From Candidatus Melainabacteria bacterium (GTDB lineage: Bacteria > Cyanobacteriota > Vampirovibrionia > LMEP-6097): DNA of 32,902 nucleotides. This document shows positions 1 through 8,049 of this stretch, piece after piece. Numbering within the stretch: the first letter of the stretch is position 1; every line of letters starts with the position of its first letter. The stretch is from contig JABHOV010000102.1 of NCBI GenBank assembly GCA_018695135.1, forward strand, positions 1 through 32,902, read 5' to 3'. Both the position numbers and the translations under genes were made by a program. Below the pieces are notes generated by a model, which had not been told where the DNA came from, ran no database searches, and saw only the letters and a list, made by a program, of their open reading frames with translations.

Positions 1-2
1 TC

Positions 3-254
3 TCTGAGATGAGCTTCGTTGATAGAGAGTTAGCTTTAATAAAAGTCTCTAGTAAAATCAACCGTAGTGAAATCATAGAAATCTCATCACTGTTTCGCTC
101 TCGTATTATTGATGTTGCTGATGACTCAATGATCATAGAAGCGCTTGGTGACAATGAAAAAATCTCTTCACTTATACAAATCCTTACACCATATGGTATT
201 AAGGAAGTCTCTAGAACTGGGACTATTGCAATGGGTCGCGGCAAGTCTAAGTAG
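3..254 (+). CDS. ilvH: Acetolactate synthase small (regulatory) subunit, C-terminal fragment
   Basis: This is the C-terminal half of the regulatory subunit of acetohydroxyacid synthase, which carries valine feedback control of the first step of branched-chain amino acid synthesis. The frame is open from the window edge. The stretch RELALIKV, then FRSRIIDVADDS, then LTPYGIKEVSRTGTIAMGRG is the typical core-to-C-terminal region of IlvH/IlvN. Family members are about 160-170 residues and about 84 are visible, so the start lies upstream. The Met at position 9 falls inside conserved sequence and is not the true start. The gene converges on the nucleotidyltransferase pseudogene with one base between the two stops. 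Confidence 0.88.
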   Translation, partial: SEMSFVDRELALIKVSSKINRSEIIEISSLFRSRIIDVADDSMIIEALGDNEKISSLIQILTPYGIKEVSRTGTIAMGRGKSK

Positions 255-255
255 G

Positions 256-722
256 CTAAAGATTACCAAGTTGCAAGCCTAGATTGCGGGAATAAATTTT
301 CTTGCTCGTTCTTTTGATTTCCTTAAAAAATCCAGGGTCAATATATTTATCCTTATAAAAATTATTAGAATTAAAAGCAAAGAGTTGTAAATAAGGCTCA
401 AGTATATCTGCTTTACGCTTTAGTTCTAAAACATTTTGGTAAGTTAATTTATTAGGATCAATATCTGGTGAAATAACACAACATCAATATCACTGGTGTC
501 AGTTTCAAGCCCCTTGGCATAAGAACCAAACAGTAGAACCTCGTCAACGTCATAATTTAAGACAATCTTGTCTGTAAGTCTCTTGAAAAACTCTCGTAAT
601 TCTATTTTATTTTTTTCCAGCCATGAAAATATCCTCTTCGTTTCCTTTAAAATCCTTTCAGAGTCAAGCTCTTCAATACTTGCTTGTAGCATTTCAAAAT
701 CATCAGGATAACGAGTACTCAT
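256..722 (-). pseudogene. Minimal nucleotidyltransferase (MNT-type), frameshifted
   Basis: The first frame (from 722) encodes a nucleotidyltransferase domain with the signature LLFGSYAKG followed by DTSDIDVV, the GS...DxD metal and nucleotide motif of the DNA polymerase beta-like / MNT family. It runs out of frame at a short A run around 469-474 and stops at 444. From about 471 a second frame (SPDIDPNKLTYQ onward) stays open to a TAG at 256-258. It reads like the normal C-terminus: charged, helical, with LKRKADILEPYLQLFAF. One missing base would restore a protein of about 155 aa. MNT proteins often pair with HEPN toxins; no HEPN partner is seen here. The frameshift may be a real mutation or a sequencing error in a homopolymer. 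Confidence 0.72.
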
Positions 723-752
723 ATATAATATATCAAGATTTTACCATGTCAG

Positions 753-983
753 TGGGGGGTGTAAAAGTTTAGAGGACTTGTTTTATAAAGCCAAGCAAAG
801 ACCATTTTGAAAAATATCGCTCGAACAGCCCGCTCTTCGCTTTTGCATCAAAATTTTCAATAATCACGCGTTGGACTCGCTACAGGAGGATCGATGAATG
901 TGATTGGTCCTCCTGAATATTTTTCGAGAAATGGCTTTGCAGGCTTTATTAAAACTAGAGTCCTCTAAACTTTTACACACCCA
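753..983. mobile_element. MITE-like non-autonomous element inserted in the 3' end of purB
   Basis: About 231 bp bounded by inverted ends that share gtgtaaaagtttagaggact (759-778, and the complement at 959-978). The similarity continues inward over roughly 50 bp (ATAAAGCC, GCAAAG, CCATTT, GAAAAATAT on both arms), so the unit can fold back on itself. It is flanked by a 7-bp direct repeat atgtcag (746-752 and 984-990), as expected for a target duplication. The centre has a smaller AGGAGGA...TCCTCCT hairpin. There is no transposase gene. A solitary copy of the same end lies at 25275-25297. The family of the mobilising transposase is unknown; the ends do not match the IS3 element in this window. 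Confidence 0.75.
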
Positions 984-2368
984 ATGTCAGGTTCAAGACC
1001 AGAAGCCAATTGCTCTGCAATACCAATATAATTAGCTGGCTCTAACTTACTCAGTTCTACTTTAATAGCTGAATCTAGATCAAGTTCTTGAATAAAGTGT
1101 TTGAAGTCCTCTGTCGTTACTTTCTTGCCCCGAGTCAAAGTCTTGAGTTGCTCATAAGGAATAGCAAGCCCTTCGCGTCGCATTACCGTTTGAATAGCTT
1201 CAGCCAATACTTCTGGATGCTCATCGAGGCTTGCTTGGACCCTTGCTTGATTGACTTTGGTTTTACTCAAACCTTTGAGAGTAGATTTATAGGCAAGCAA
1301 TGAATAAGCAAAAGCAATTCCAAAATTGCGCAAGACTGTAGAATCCGTAAGGTCTCTTTGCAATCTCGAGATAGGCAGTTTTGTTTTAAAGAAGCCAAAC
1401 AAAGCGTTAGCAAGTCCTAGATTACCTTCACTGTTTTCAAAATCGATGGGATTAACTTTGTGCGGCATCGTTGAAGAGCCAACCTCTTTGTCATTAGCTT
1501 TTTGGATAATCCAACCATCGCTAATATAGCGCCATATATCCTGATCAAAACTGATTACGATAGTGTTGAGGCGAGAGAAGATATCTGAGATCTCTGCCAA
1601 AGTATCATGCGACTCAATTTGAGTAGTGTACAAATTAGCTTCTAGTTTAATCGTAAGATCTTGATTAAGAGTATTGATAAAGCTAGTGGTAAATTCTTGC
1701 CAGTCAATATTAGGGAAGGCTACTTGATGAGCGTTATAGTTACCTGTCGCGCCGTTGAGCTTGGCTAGCATAGTAAAAGATTGTATTTGTTTGACTTGTC
1801 TTTGAATTCTCTGAGCAAAGACTTTGAATTCCTTACCAAAAGTTGTTGGTGACGCTGATTGTCCGTGAGTACGAGCGAGTATCGCTGTTGATTTGTATTC
1901 TTCAGCCATAGCATCAAGCTTGTTTTGAAGTTCAGCTATACAAGGTAGCATCACATCATTGACGGCTTCGCAAATCATCAAAGCATAAGAGAGATTATTG
2001 ATGTCTTCAGAGGTGAGTGCAAAGTGAATCCATTCCTTGAGATCTTCAAGTGAATTGTCACTGAGCTTGTCTTTAAGTAAGTACTCAACTGACTTAACAT
2101 CATGGTTAATCACTGATTCTTTGGCTTTGACATTAATAGCGTCATCAAAACTAAAGTCCTTATATATAGAACGAAGTTGCGTCAATTCAGCCTCGGTCAA
2201 ATCTCTTAATCCAAGACCAGGCTGCTTGGTAAGTGCAATAAGGTATTCCACCTCTACTCTGACTCTATAACGGATCAAGGCTGCCTCGCTAAAATAATTA
2301 GCTAAAGCGTCTACTTTGGCTCTATATCTACCGTCTATAGGACTAATTGCTTTGAGTTCTTGCATCAA
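965..2368 (-). CDS. purB: Adenylosuccinate lyase
   Basis: PurB releases fumarate from SAICAR (step 8 of IMP synthesis) and from adenylosuccinate (AMP synthesis). At 467 aa it is close to the E. coli-type enzyme of about 456 aa. The N-terminus ISPIDGRY and the fumarase/ASL superfamily signature SSTMPHKVNPIDFENSEGN (about residues 290-310) are clear, as is the conserved TSEDIN region with its histidine-containing partner ARTHGQSASPTT. The start overlaps the purC end by 26 bp, which suggests tight operon coupling. The last codons and the stop are supplied by the inverted end of the inserted repeat element: the protein now ends EPDIGCVKV. Joining the flanks across the element gives EPDMVKS with a stop at 733-735, probably the ancestral end. 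The change is at the extreme C-terminus and need not harm activity. Confidence 0.96.
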   Translation of the reverse strand: MMQELKAISPIDGRYRAKVDALANYFSEAALIRYRVRVEVEYLIALTKQPGLGLRDLTEAELTQLRSIYKDFSFDDAINVKAKESVINHDVKSVEYLLKDKLSDNSLEDLKEWIHFALTSEDINNLSYALMICEAVNDVMLPCIAELQNKLDAMAEEYKSTAILARTHGQSASPTTFGKEFKVFAQRIQRQVKQIQSFTMLAKLNGATGNYNAHQVAFPNIDWQEFTTSFINTLNQDLTIKLEANLYTTQIESHDTLAEISDIFSRLNTIVISFDQDIWRYISDGWIIQKANDKEVGSSTMPHKVNPIDFENSEGNLGLANALFGFFKTKLPISRLQRDLTDSTVLRNFGIAFAYSLLAYKSTLKGLSKTKVNQARVQASLDEHPEVLAEAIQTVMRREGLAIPYEQLKTLTRGKKVTTEDFKHFIQELDLDSAIKVELSKLEPANYIGIAEQLASGLEPDIGCVKV

Positions 2369-3257
2369 ACTTGTCTCCAGTCAACTGCTCACAAATAGAG
2401 ATATAACGCTTAGCTAGTTCAATCACCATTGCTTCAGGAGCTTCAGGTATAACCTCATCCTTATAAGGATCACAGTTGTCTTTAAACCAGATACGCAAGA
2501 ACTCTTTATCAAAGCTCTTTGGGTTAGTTCCCTTATCAAAAGCTTCTTGATAGGAATCTGCCATCCAATAGCGAGATGAATCAGGCGTATGCACTTCGTC
2601 AATCAAGACTAAGTTATCATCTTCATCAATACCAAACTCATACTTAGTGTCAACAAGAATCAAACCACGCTCTAAAGCAAGCTCTTGACCACGCTTGAAG
2701 ATCTTGATTGCAATATCATTTACTTCCTCGAGTCTTGCTTGAGTCAGTAAACCCATTTCAACGATTTGTTTTGAATTTACATTCTCGTCACCAAGGTCAG
2801 ACTTGGTAGTTGGAGTGAGTACAGGCTCAGGAAGTTTTTGGTTTTTGACTATGCCATCTGGCAATTGAAAGTCACCAAAATCTCTTTGTCCATCGTTATA
2901 GACAGTCCAAAGTGAAGTAGAAGTTACACCTGTAATATATCCACGCACGATGATTTCTATCGGCAATGGCTTAGTTTTCTTGGCAATGATTGTATTGGCG
3001 TCAGGTGAAGAGATCACGTGATTGGCTACTATGTCTTTAAGTTGATCAAACCACCAGATGCTTAATTGATTTAGCACACTGCCTTTGTGAGGGATGTGGG
3101 CTAAGACTCTATCAAAAGATGAGTGTCTATCAGTAGTTACAATAGTCAAAGTACCATTGTTATTGTCATAAATATCCCTGACCTTGCCCTCGCGCTTATC
3201 GCCGCTTAACTTAGTTGTTTTAATTACGTTCTTTGCATCAATTGTTTCTACTGTCAT
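2343..3257 (-). CDS. purC: SAICAR synthase (phosphoribosylaminoimidazole-succinocarboxamide synthase)
   Basis: PurC joins aspartate to CAIR with ATP, giving SAICAR. The 304-residue length fits the longer (yeast-like) PurC group rather than the roughly 240-residue E. coli type. Motifs seen are REGKVRDIY near residue 22, IVRGYITG (103-110), the family signature PEPVLTPTTKSDLGDENV (144-161) and LILVDTKYEFG followed by IDEVHTPDSSRYW near 205-235. The start codon overlaps the purM stop by 4 bp (ATGA), so translation is probably coupled; the other end overlaps purB. Confidence 0.96.
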   Translation of the reverse strand: MTVETIDAKNVIKTTKLSGDKREGKVRDIYDNNNGTLTIVTTDRHSSFDRVLAHIPHKGSVLNQLSIWWFDQLKDIVANHVISSPDANTIIAKKTKPLPIEIIVRGYITGVTSTSLWTVYNDGQRDFGDFQLPDGIVKNQKLPEPVLTPTTKSDLGDENVNSKQIVEMGLLTQARLEEVNDIAIKIFKRGQELALERGLILVDTKYEFGIDEDDNLVLIDEVHTPDSSRYWMADSYQEAFDKGTNPKSFDKEFLRIWFKDNCDPYKDEVIPEAPEAMVIELAKRYISICEQLTGDKFDARTQSN

Positions 3258-4291
3258 TTTATCGTTACCTCTTTATTTCCTACTACTACCTTACCGATAG
3301 TATAAAACTCTTTGCCTGAAACACTTAGTTTGTTTTTGACCTTGGCAGCATCACTTGGATCAACAATGATGATCATACCAATACCCATATTAAATACTCT
3401 AAACATCTCTTCTCTAGAAACAGAACCAAGTTCTTGAATCAAATTAAAGATAGGAAAAACAGGCCAAGTGCCGTCATTGATTTCTACTGCAACACCATCA
3501 GGAAGCACTCTTGGTATGTTTTCAGTAAAGCCACCACCGGTGATATGAGCGAGTGAATGTACATCGATACCAGAGTCCAAAATATCTAGAATCTCTTTGC
3601 CGTAACTCAAATGTGGCTTGAGTAAAACCTCGCCGATGCTTTGTCCATCTAGCTCGACTGGTTGGTCGGTGACCTTATGATCTTTCAGCAAAACAGTGCG
3701 AGCAAGTGAATAACCATTGGTATGAAGTCCACTAGACTCTATCCCAATCAAAACATCACCGGCTTTGACTTTCTCACCAGTAATCACTTTGGACTTCTCA
3801 ACGATGCCAGTTATACAACCAGCAATATCATGTTCATTAGTTTGGTAAGTGCCTGGCATCTCTGCCGTCTCACCTCCAACTAAAGAAAGACCGTTTTCTC
3901 TACAAGCCTTGCACATACCCTTGACGATATCTGCCATCAGTGCTGGATCAAGCTTGTCGTGTGCAACATAATCAAGAAAGGTAAGACCGCGAGCACCCAT
4001 CACCAAAATATCATTAATACTGTGATTGACTATATCCTCGCCAACAGTATCAAATTTGTTCATGAGTTTAGCGACACTTAGCTTCGTGCCAACTCCATCA
4101 ATACTTTGAACCAAAATTGGTTCTTTGTAGTCATTGACTATTTGCTTCAAATCATAAAGCGCACCAAAACTACCGAGCCCAGTAATTACAGAGCTTGAAT
4201 GTGTGCTTGCAACGTCATCTTTGATAAGCGAAATAGTTTGACTACCTGCATCAATACTTACCCCAGCTTGTGAATATAAATCAGTTGCCAT
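3254..4291 (-). CDS. purM: AIR synthase (phosphoribosylformylglycinamidine cyclo-ligase)
   Basis: PurM closes the imidazole ring of FGAM to give AIR using ATP. The sequence has the usual YSQAGVSIDAG opening, the SIDGVGTKL and DILVMGA regions, GGETAEMPG and the C-terminal HITGGGFTENIPR motif. I place the start at 4291 (MATDLYSQ), giving 345 aa, the usual length. An in-frame Met 14 codons upstream would overlap purE and adds a basic stretch not normal for the family. With this start there is one base between the purE stop and the ATG, with AAAGG 7 nt upstream as a weak ribosome site. The gene lies between purE and purC in one operon. Confidence 0.95.
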   Translation of the reverse strand: MATDLYSQAGVSIDAGSQTISLIKDDVASTHSSSVITGLGSFGALYDLKQIVNDYKEPILVQSIDGVGTKLSVAKLMNKFDTVGEDIVNHSINDILVMGARGLTFLDYVAHDKLDPALMADIVKGMCKACRENGLSLVGGETAEMPGTYQTNEHDIAGCITGIVEKSKVITGEKVKAGDVLIGIESSGLHTNGYSLARTVLLKDHKVTDQPVELDGQSIGEVLLKPHLSYGKEILDILDSGIDVHSLAHITGGGFTENIPRVLPDGVAVEINDGTWPVFPIFNLIQELGSVSREEMFRVFNMGIGMIIIVDPSDAAKVKNKLSVSGKEFYTIGKVVVGNKEVTIK

Positions 4292-4292
4292 T

Positions 4293-4820
4293 TTAAACCT
4301 TTGTTTTTGTTTGTTGCGAAAGGTATTCTTCATAACCTATCTCTTCGAGCCTTGCAGAACGAGCTTCTACTTTGTCTTTCATGTCTTTCTTGAATGCAAT
4401 TAGCTTATCGTGCATTACTTGGTTTGAAGCACCAATAATTTGTGCTGCTAAGATCCCAGCGTTGCGAGCACCATCTATAGCCACTGTAGCAACAGGAACT
4501 CCCGGTGGCATTTGCACTGTAGCAAGCAGCGCATCCATACCATCAAGGCTTGATTTAATTGGTACTCCAATAATTGGCAGAGCTGAATGTGCTGCCATTG
4601 CTCCAGCTAAGTGAGCTGCCATTCCAGCTGCTGCAATAATGACCTTAAGACCTCTAGATTGAGCTGACTTTGCATACTCTGCTGCTCTATCAGGACAACG
4701 GTGAGCCGACATTACGGCAATCTCACTCTCAATACCTAGTTCCGTTAATACTTTAGCTGATTCTTTCATGACCCCAAGGTCAGAATCAGAGCCCATTACT
4801 ATGCCTACTTGAATCGTCAT
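4293..4820 (-). CDS. purE: N5-carboxyaminoimidazole ribonucleotide mutase (class I PurE)
   Basis: Class I PurE moves the carboxyl group of N5-CAIR to C4, giving CAIR. The signature is complete: [43 protein letters not shown] and [19 protein letters not shown], which places it in class I (the PurK-dependent class) rather than the CO2-using animal class II. Its 175 residues are slightly longer than the usual 160-170 because of a charged C-terminal tail. No purK occurs in this window, so the ATP-grasp partner must be elsewhere or absent. The gene starts 46 bp after purD, and a promoter-like site in that gap could give it its own transcript. Confidence 0.96.
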   Translation of the reverse strand: MTIQVGIVMGSDSDLGVMKESAKVLTELGIESEIAVMSAHRCPDRAAEYAKSAQSRGLKVIIAAAGMAAHLAGAMAAHSALPIIGVPIKSSLDGMDALLATVQMPPGVPVATVAIDGARNAGILAAQIIGASNQVMHDKLIAFKKDMKDKVEARSARLEEIGYEEYLSQQTKTKV

Positions 4821-4828
4821 CGAGACTT

Positions 4829-4856
4829 ATTGTAGCATATTGCAATACCTAATCAA
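4829..4856 (-). promoter_or_regulatory. Promoter-like site directly before purE (possibly leaderless)
   Basis: On the minus strand a TTGATT hexamer (4851-4856) is followed 16 bp later by TGC plus TACAAT (4829-4834), an extended -10. Only 8 nt separate this hexamer from the purE ATG, which would put the transcription start at or within 1-2 nt of the ATG. No Shine-Dalgarno is present. Confidence 0.5.
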
Positions 4857-4866
4857 AATGAAATAT

Positions 4867-6171
4867 CTAGGCTGAGATTGAACAATTAGTCAGGCTGGTC
4901 AAATTAAAACCAATATCATTACGTTGATATTTCCCTTCAAAATTGATCTTGGCAGCAGCTTTATAAGCCTTGCTGATAGCAGTCTCAAGATCAGCTGCTA
5001 TTGCAGTGACTCCAAGCACTCTACCGCCATTAGTAACAAGGTTGCCATCATCTAACTTAGTCCCTGCTTGAAAAACAACAATGTCGATTTCTTGATTAGC
5101 TTCATCAATTCCAGTAATCTCTTTGCCTTTAGCATAGCTTCCTGGGTAACCACCAGAAGCAAGAATTATACAAGCAGCACTTTTGCCTGACCACGCAAGC
5201 TGGATTTGATCTAGCCGCCCTTCAAGACTCGCTTCAATAATATCTACTAAGTCAGTCTCCAAGGTTCTCATATAGATTTGTGTTTCTGGATCACCAAAAC
5301 GTACATTGTATTCAAGTACCCGTGGTCCTTTCTTGCTCATTATCAGTCCAGGATAAAGCAAACCAACAAAAGGATTACCTTCTGCTTTCATGCCGGCAAT
5401 AGTCGGCTTGACAATTGTTTCATCAATCACTTGTAGTTCTGCTTCAGTTAACCAAGGCAAGGGAGTAATAGTGCCCATGCCACCAGTATTAGGTCCTGTA
5501 TTGCCTTCACCAACAGGTTTATGATCTTGTGCTGATTGTAAAATAAGTGAATTGCTGCCATCAGCAAAAGCATGGATCGAAATCTCTGGTCCTTCCAAGA
5601 ATTCTTCAATTACAACTTCATTACCAGCGTCACCAAAAATTCTTTCAACAAAAATCTTCTCTAGAAAATCATGCGCTTCTTGCTGGCACTGTGCAATCGC
5701 AACTCCCTTGCCAAGTGCAAGTCCGCTTGCTTTGATTACAATCGGGTAGCCTTTTTCATTACAATAATTCATCGCTGCTTCAAGTTCAGTGAAAACCTGA
5801 TACTCAGCAGTCGGGATATTGTGCCTAGTCATAAAATCCTTTGAAAATGCCTTTGAGGATTCAAGTCTTGCAGCAGACTGGCTCGGTCCCCAGATCTTGA
5901 GTCCCTTGGCTTGAAAACTATCCACAATACCATCACCCAAAGGATCATCAGGACCAACTATAGTTAGATCAATCGCTTCCTTATATGCCAGGTGTTCAAG
6001 TTTGCCAAAGTCCATTACTTTGATATCGACGTTCACGGCTTTATCAATGGAGGCAGTGCCAGGGTTGCCAGGAGCTACAAATATCTTCTCTACTTGCGGT
6101 GATTGTGCTAATTTCCAGACGAGAGCATGCTCTCTACCACCAGATCCTATTACTAATAGACGTTTGGACAT
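4867..6171 (-). CDS. purD: Phosphoribosylamine--glycine ligase (GAR synthetase)
   Basis: PurD ligates glycine to phosphoribosylamine with ATP (step 2 of IMP synthesis). The N-terminal Rossmann-like motif VIGSGGREHAL (residues 6-16) and VAPGNPGT are followed by an ATP-grasp core: YPIVIKASGLALGKGVAIA, FLEGPEISIHAF, the diagnostic HKPVGEGNTGPNTGGMGT and VLEYNVRFGDPETQ. At 434 aa it has the normal length. It follows the purN-like gene in the pur series but is separated from it by the opposite-strand fic gene, so it probably has its own promoter (see 6179-6187). A 46-bp gap leads into purE. Confidence 0.96.
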   Translation of the reverse strand: MSKRLLVIGSGGREHALVWKLAQSPQVEKIFVAPGNPGTASIDKAVNVDIKVMDFGKLEHLAYKEAIDLTIVGPDDPLGDGIVDSFQAKGLKIWGPSQSAARLESSKAFSKDFMTRHNIPTAEYQVFTELEAAMNYCNEKGYPIVIKASGLALGKGVAIAQCQQEAHDFLEKIFVERIFGDAGNEVVIEEFLEGPEISIHAFADGSNSLILQSAQDHKPVGEGNTGPNTGGMGTITPLPWLTEAELQVIDETIVKPTIAGMKAEGNPFVGLLYPGLIMSKKGPRVLEYNVRFGDPETQIYMRTLETDLVDIIEASLEGRLDQIQLAWSGKSAACIILASGGYPGSYAKGKEITGIDEANQEIDIVVFQAGTKLDDGNLVTNGGRVLGVTAIAADLETAISKAYKAAAKINFEGKYQRNDIGFNLTSLTNCSISA

Positions 6172-6178
6172 GAAAATA

Positions 6179-6187
6179 AGGTTAGCA
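6179..6187 (-). promoter_or_regulatory. -10-like site 7 nt before purD
   Basis: The minus strand reads TGC TAACCT, then seven bases, then ATG. The hexamer matches TATAAT only at T, A and the final T, but the TGC extension and the spacing match the better sites before purE, purF and grxC. No convincing -35 or Shine-Dalgarno is present. Confidence 0.3.
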
Positions 6188-6270
6188 TGGCTTGGTTAGT
6201 AGCGTTGTAGGCTTGTTTTCTCTAGCAAGACGGGGGTTGATTCTCTTGTGAAACACGGCTATTATTTCTA

Positions 6271-6441
6271 TATACCATATACCCTCTTTTCTAAAAAATA
6301 TATACCATGATTTCTGGAAAATATAGGGTATAATATCAGAACACGCTGAAAACGAAGTTTTCTAGTCGGGTTCATAACAAAAGGTAGCAACCATGCAAAA
6401 CATGTGTTGACCAAATTAGGGCTTCACTGCTTAAAGGTGAA
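6271..6441 (+). promoter_or_regulatory. fic upstream region: promoter, repeated half-sites and a structured leader
   Basis: The purD-fic gap is about 280 bp. It has two exact copies of tataccat (6271-6278 and 6301-6308, 30 bp apart, same helical face), an extra overlapping atacc half-site near 6279, and an inverted gggtata (6327-6332) that overlaps a TATAAT -10 (6329-6334). Transcription from there would give a leader of about 113 nt with a GAAAAC-gaa-GTTTTC hairpin near 6349-6363. A TTCAC/GTGAA stem (6423-6427 with 6437-6441) encloses the AAAGGTGA ribosome-site candidate. The layout would suit repression by the protein and translational control, but no direct evidence is available. Confidence 0.4.
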
Positions 6442-6453
6442 TAATTTACATAC

Positions 6454-7938
6454 ATGGCATATAGCTATAAAGAAATTGAACAAGAAGCAAGGCGATGGCT
6501 AAAAGAACAGCTTAAAAGAGAACAGTTTGTTTTCAAAAAAAGCGAATTAGAAACTAGCACTTATAAATATCTACAGCAACAATCACTAGCTGCTGAAATC
6601 AACAACCAATATATTTTTCTCAAATCAGACAGTGAATTAAGCAGCACCGCTTTTCAGAATAATTTATGGCTCTTAGTACTGCAATTCTTAAATGAAGCTT
6701 TTGATTCATCTTGGTACTTTACTGGACATTATGCGTATCAGTTTGCCGTAGAAAGCTTTAGCTATAGAGAAGCGCAAATCACTGTTACAACTAAAGCCAA
6801 ATCAAATACAATCATTGAGCTACCAGCTGGCATCAAAATAGTGGCTAGATATGACAAAGACTTCAATAAAAAGCAATTAATCAAAAAGGGTTTTCTCAAT
6901 ATTAATTACAAAGAGCTTAAGCACGAATTATTAGTAATCAATTCAACTGAGAATGAATATAGAAACTACCAAGAAGAAATAATCTCAGTTCTTAAAAATA
7001 GCAATCGAGATGAGGAGTTTATAGTTCAATACTTCCAAGAGAATAGCCAGCCAGTGCTCTTAGCAAGGTTAACTGGAGCATTACGAGAGATCGGCGATCA
7101 TGGTTTAAGAATTGAACTAGAGAAACAGCTCAAGCTCAACAAGAGCAAAGTCAGTATTAAAAATCCGTTTGGACCAGTTATTCTCAATGAATCAAGAGAG
7201 AAGCCTACCTACCTCAATAGATTTGAATTATCCATACAAAAAGCGATTGACACACTCAATAAAACAAAAAAACCGAGAAGACTCTCTAAGAAGCTCAGTA
7301 CTAAAGAATTAGAAGAGTTGATCGTAGAAGATACTTATCACAGCTTAACTATAGAAGGCTATACAGTAACCAGAGCATTAATCGAATACCTCAAAGATCA
7401 AGAACAAATGACAGAAGTATTCCCTGAAGACTTGCGCAATCAACTGGCAGCCAAAGGCTTTATGAACGCGCTAGCTTATATTAAAGAACTGAATAAAGGC
7501 AAATACACAGTCAATGAACAGATTAGTTATAAATTATTCCAAGAACTTTGGAAACCATCTATCAACGCTGGTACAGTGAAAGCCCAGCTAGATACTTATC
7601 GCAAACACATGGTTGCAATCAGAGGCGCCCAATACGTCCCGCCCAATCATGAGAAGCTCAGCTTTATGCTTGATGAGGTTTTTGATTACTCTAGGCAAAT
7701 CGATAATGGCTTTGAGCAAGGTATATTCCTGCATTTCTTTTATGTCGGAGTGCATCCCCACTCTGACGGCAACGGCCGTATTTCTCGTTTCTTAATGAAC
7801 CTTGCCTTTATTAAAGACAAATACAAATGGCTTACCATTCCATCAGAAGATCGCAAAAACTATTTTGCTGTACTAGAAAAATCACAGCTAGAAGATGATA
7901 TTAGTTATTTTGCGGAGTATATCAAGGGATTAGTTTAA
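6454..7938 (+). CDS. Fic-domain protein with N-terminal AbiEi-like/winged-helix region
   Basis: Fic proteins transfer AMP or related groups to target proteins; many act as toxins or stress regulators. The Fic motif HPHSDGNGRISR (residues 434-445) has the catalytic His, the acidic residue, the GNGR loop and the final Arg; the usual Phe after HP is His. An inhibitory-helix motif SLTIEG (297-302, Glu301) lies before the Fic core, so the protein is a self-inhibited class II Fic. Residues 1-240 resemble the AbiEi-like antitoxin/winged-helix region found in some long Fic proteins (WLLVLQFLNEAFDSSWYFTG; TGALREIGDHGLRIELEKQL). It is the only plus-strand gene between purD and purN, which suggests acquisition. 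It probably controls its own expression; toxin-antitoxin behaviour is an inference. Confidence 0.85.
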   Translation: MAYSYKEIEQEARRWLKEQLKREQFVFKKSELETSTYKYLQQQSLAAEINNQYIFLKSDSELSSTAFQNNLWLLVLQFLNEAFDSSWYFTGHYAYQFAVESFSYREAQITVTTKAKSNTIIELPAGIKIVARYDKDFNKKQLIKKGFLNINYKELKHELLVINSTENEYRNYQEEIISVLKNSNRDEEFIVQYFQENSQPVLLARLTGALREIGDHGLRIELEKQLKLNKSKVSIKNPFGPVILNESREKPTYLNRFELSIQKAIDTLNKTKKPRRLSKKLSTKELEELIVEDTYHSLTIEGYTVTRALIEYLKDQEQMTEVFPEDLRNQLAAKGFMNALAYIKELNKGKYTVNEQISYKLFQELWKPSINAGTVKAQLDTYRKHMVAIRGAQYVPPNHEKLSFMLDEVFDYSRQIDNGFEQGIFLHFFYVGVHPHSDGNGRISRFLMNLAFIKDKYKWLTIPSEDRKNYFAVLEKSQLEDDISYFAEYIKGLV

Positions 7939-7984
7939 CCTAACTAAGTGACCGATATACTCACTAGCACCCTTTAGATATATT

Positions 7985-8014
7985 GATCGTTTTTCCGACG
8001 TCGGCAAAATGATC
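7985..8014. terminator. Dyad between convergent fic and purN (bidirectional terminator candidate)
   Basis: A near-perfect 30-nt inverted repeat, gatc-g-ttttt-CCGAC / GTCGG-c-aaaa-t-gatc. The GC-rich core is flanked by T runs on one side and A runs on the other, so either strand can form a stem followed by a short U tract. It lies 46 bp after fic and 35 bp after the purN stop, the expected place for a shared terminator. Confidence 0.6.
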
Positions 8015-8049
8015 AGACACCGTACAACCACTGGTTTTAAAATCAACAG

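Noticed and set aside
4292-4333. Longer purM start 14 codons upstream
   Set aside because: It overlaps purE and adds a basic tail not typical of PurM; the ATG at 4291 gives the usual length and N-terminus.
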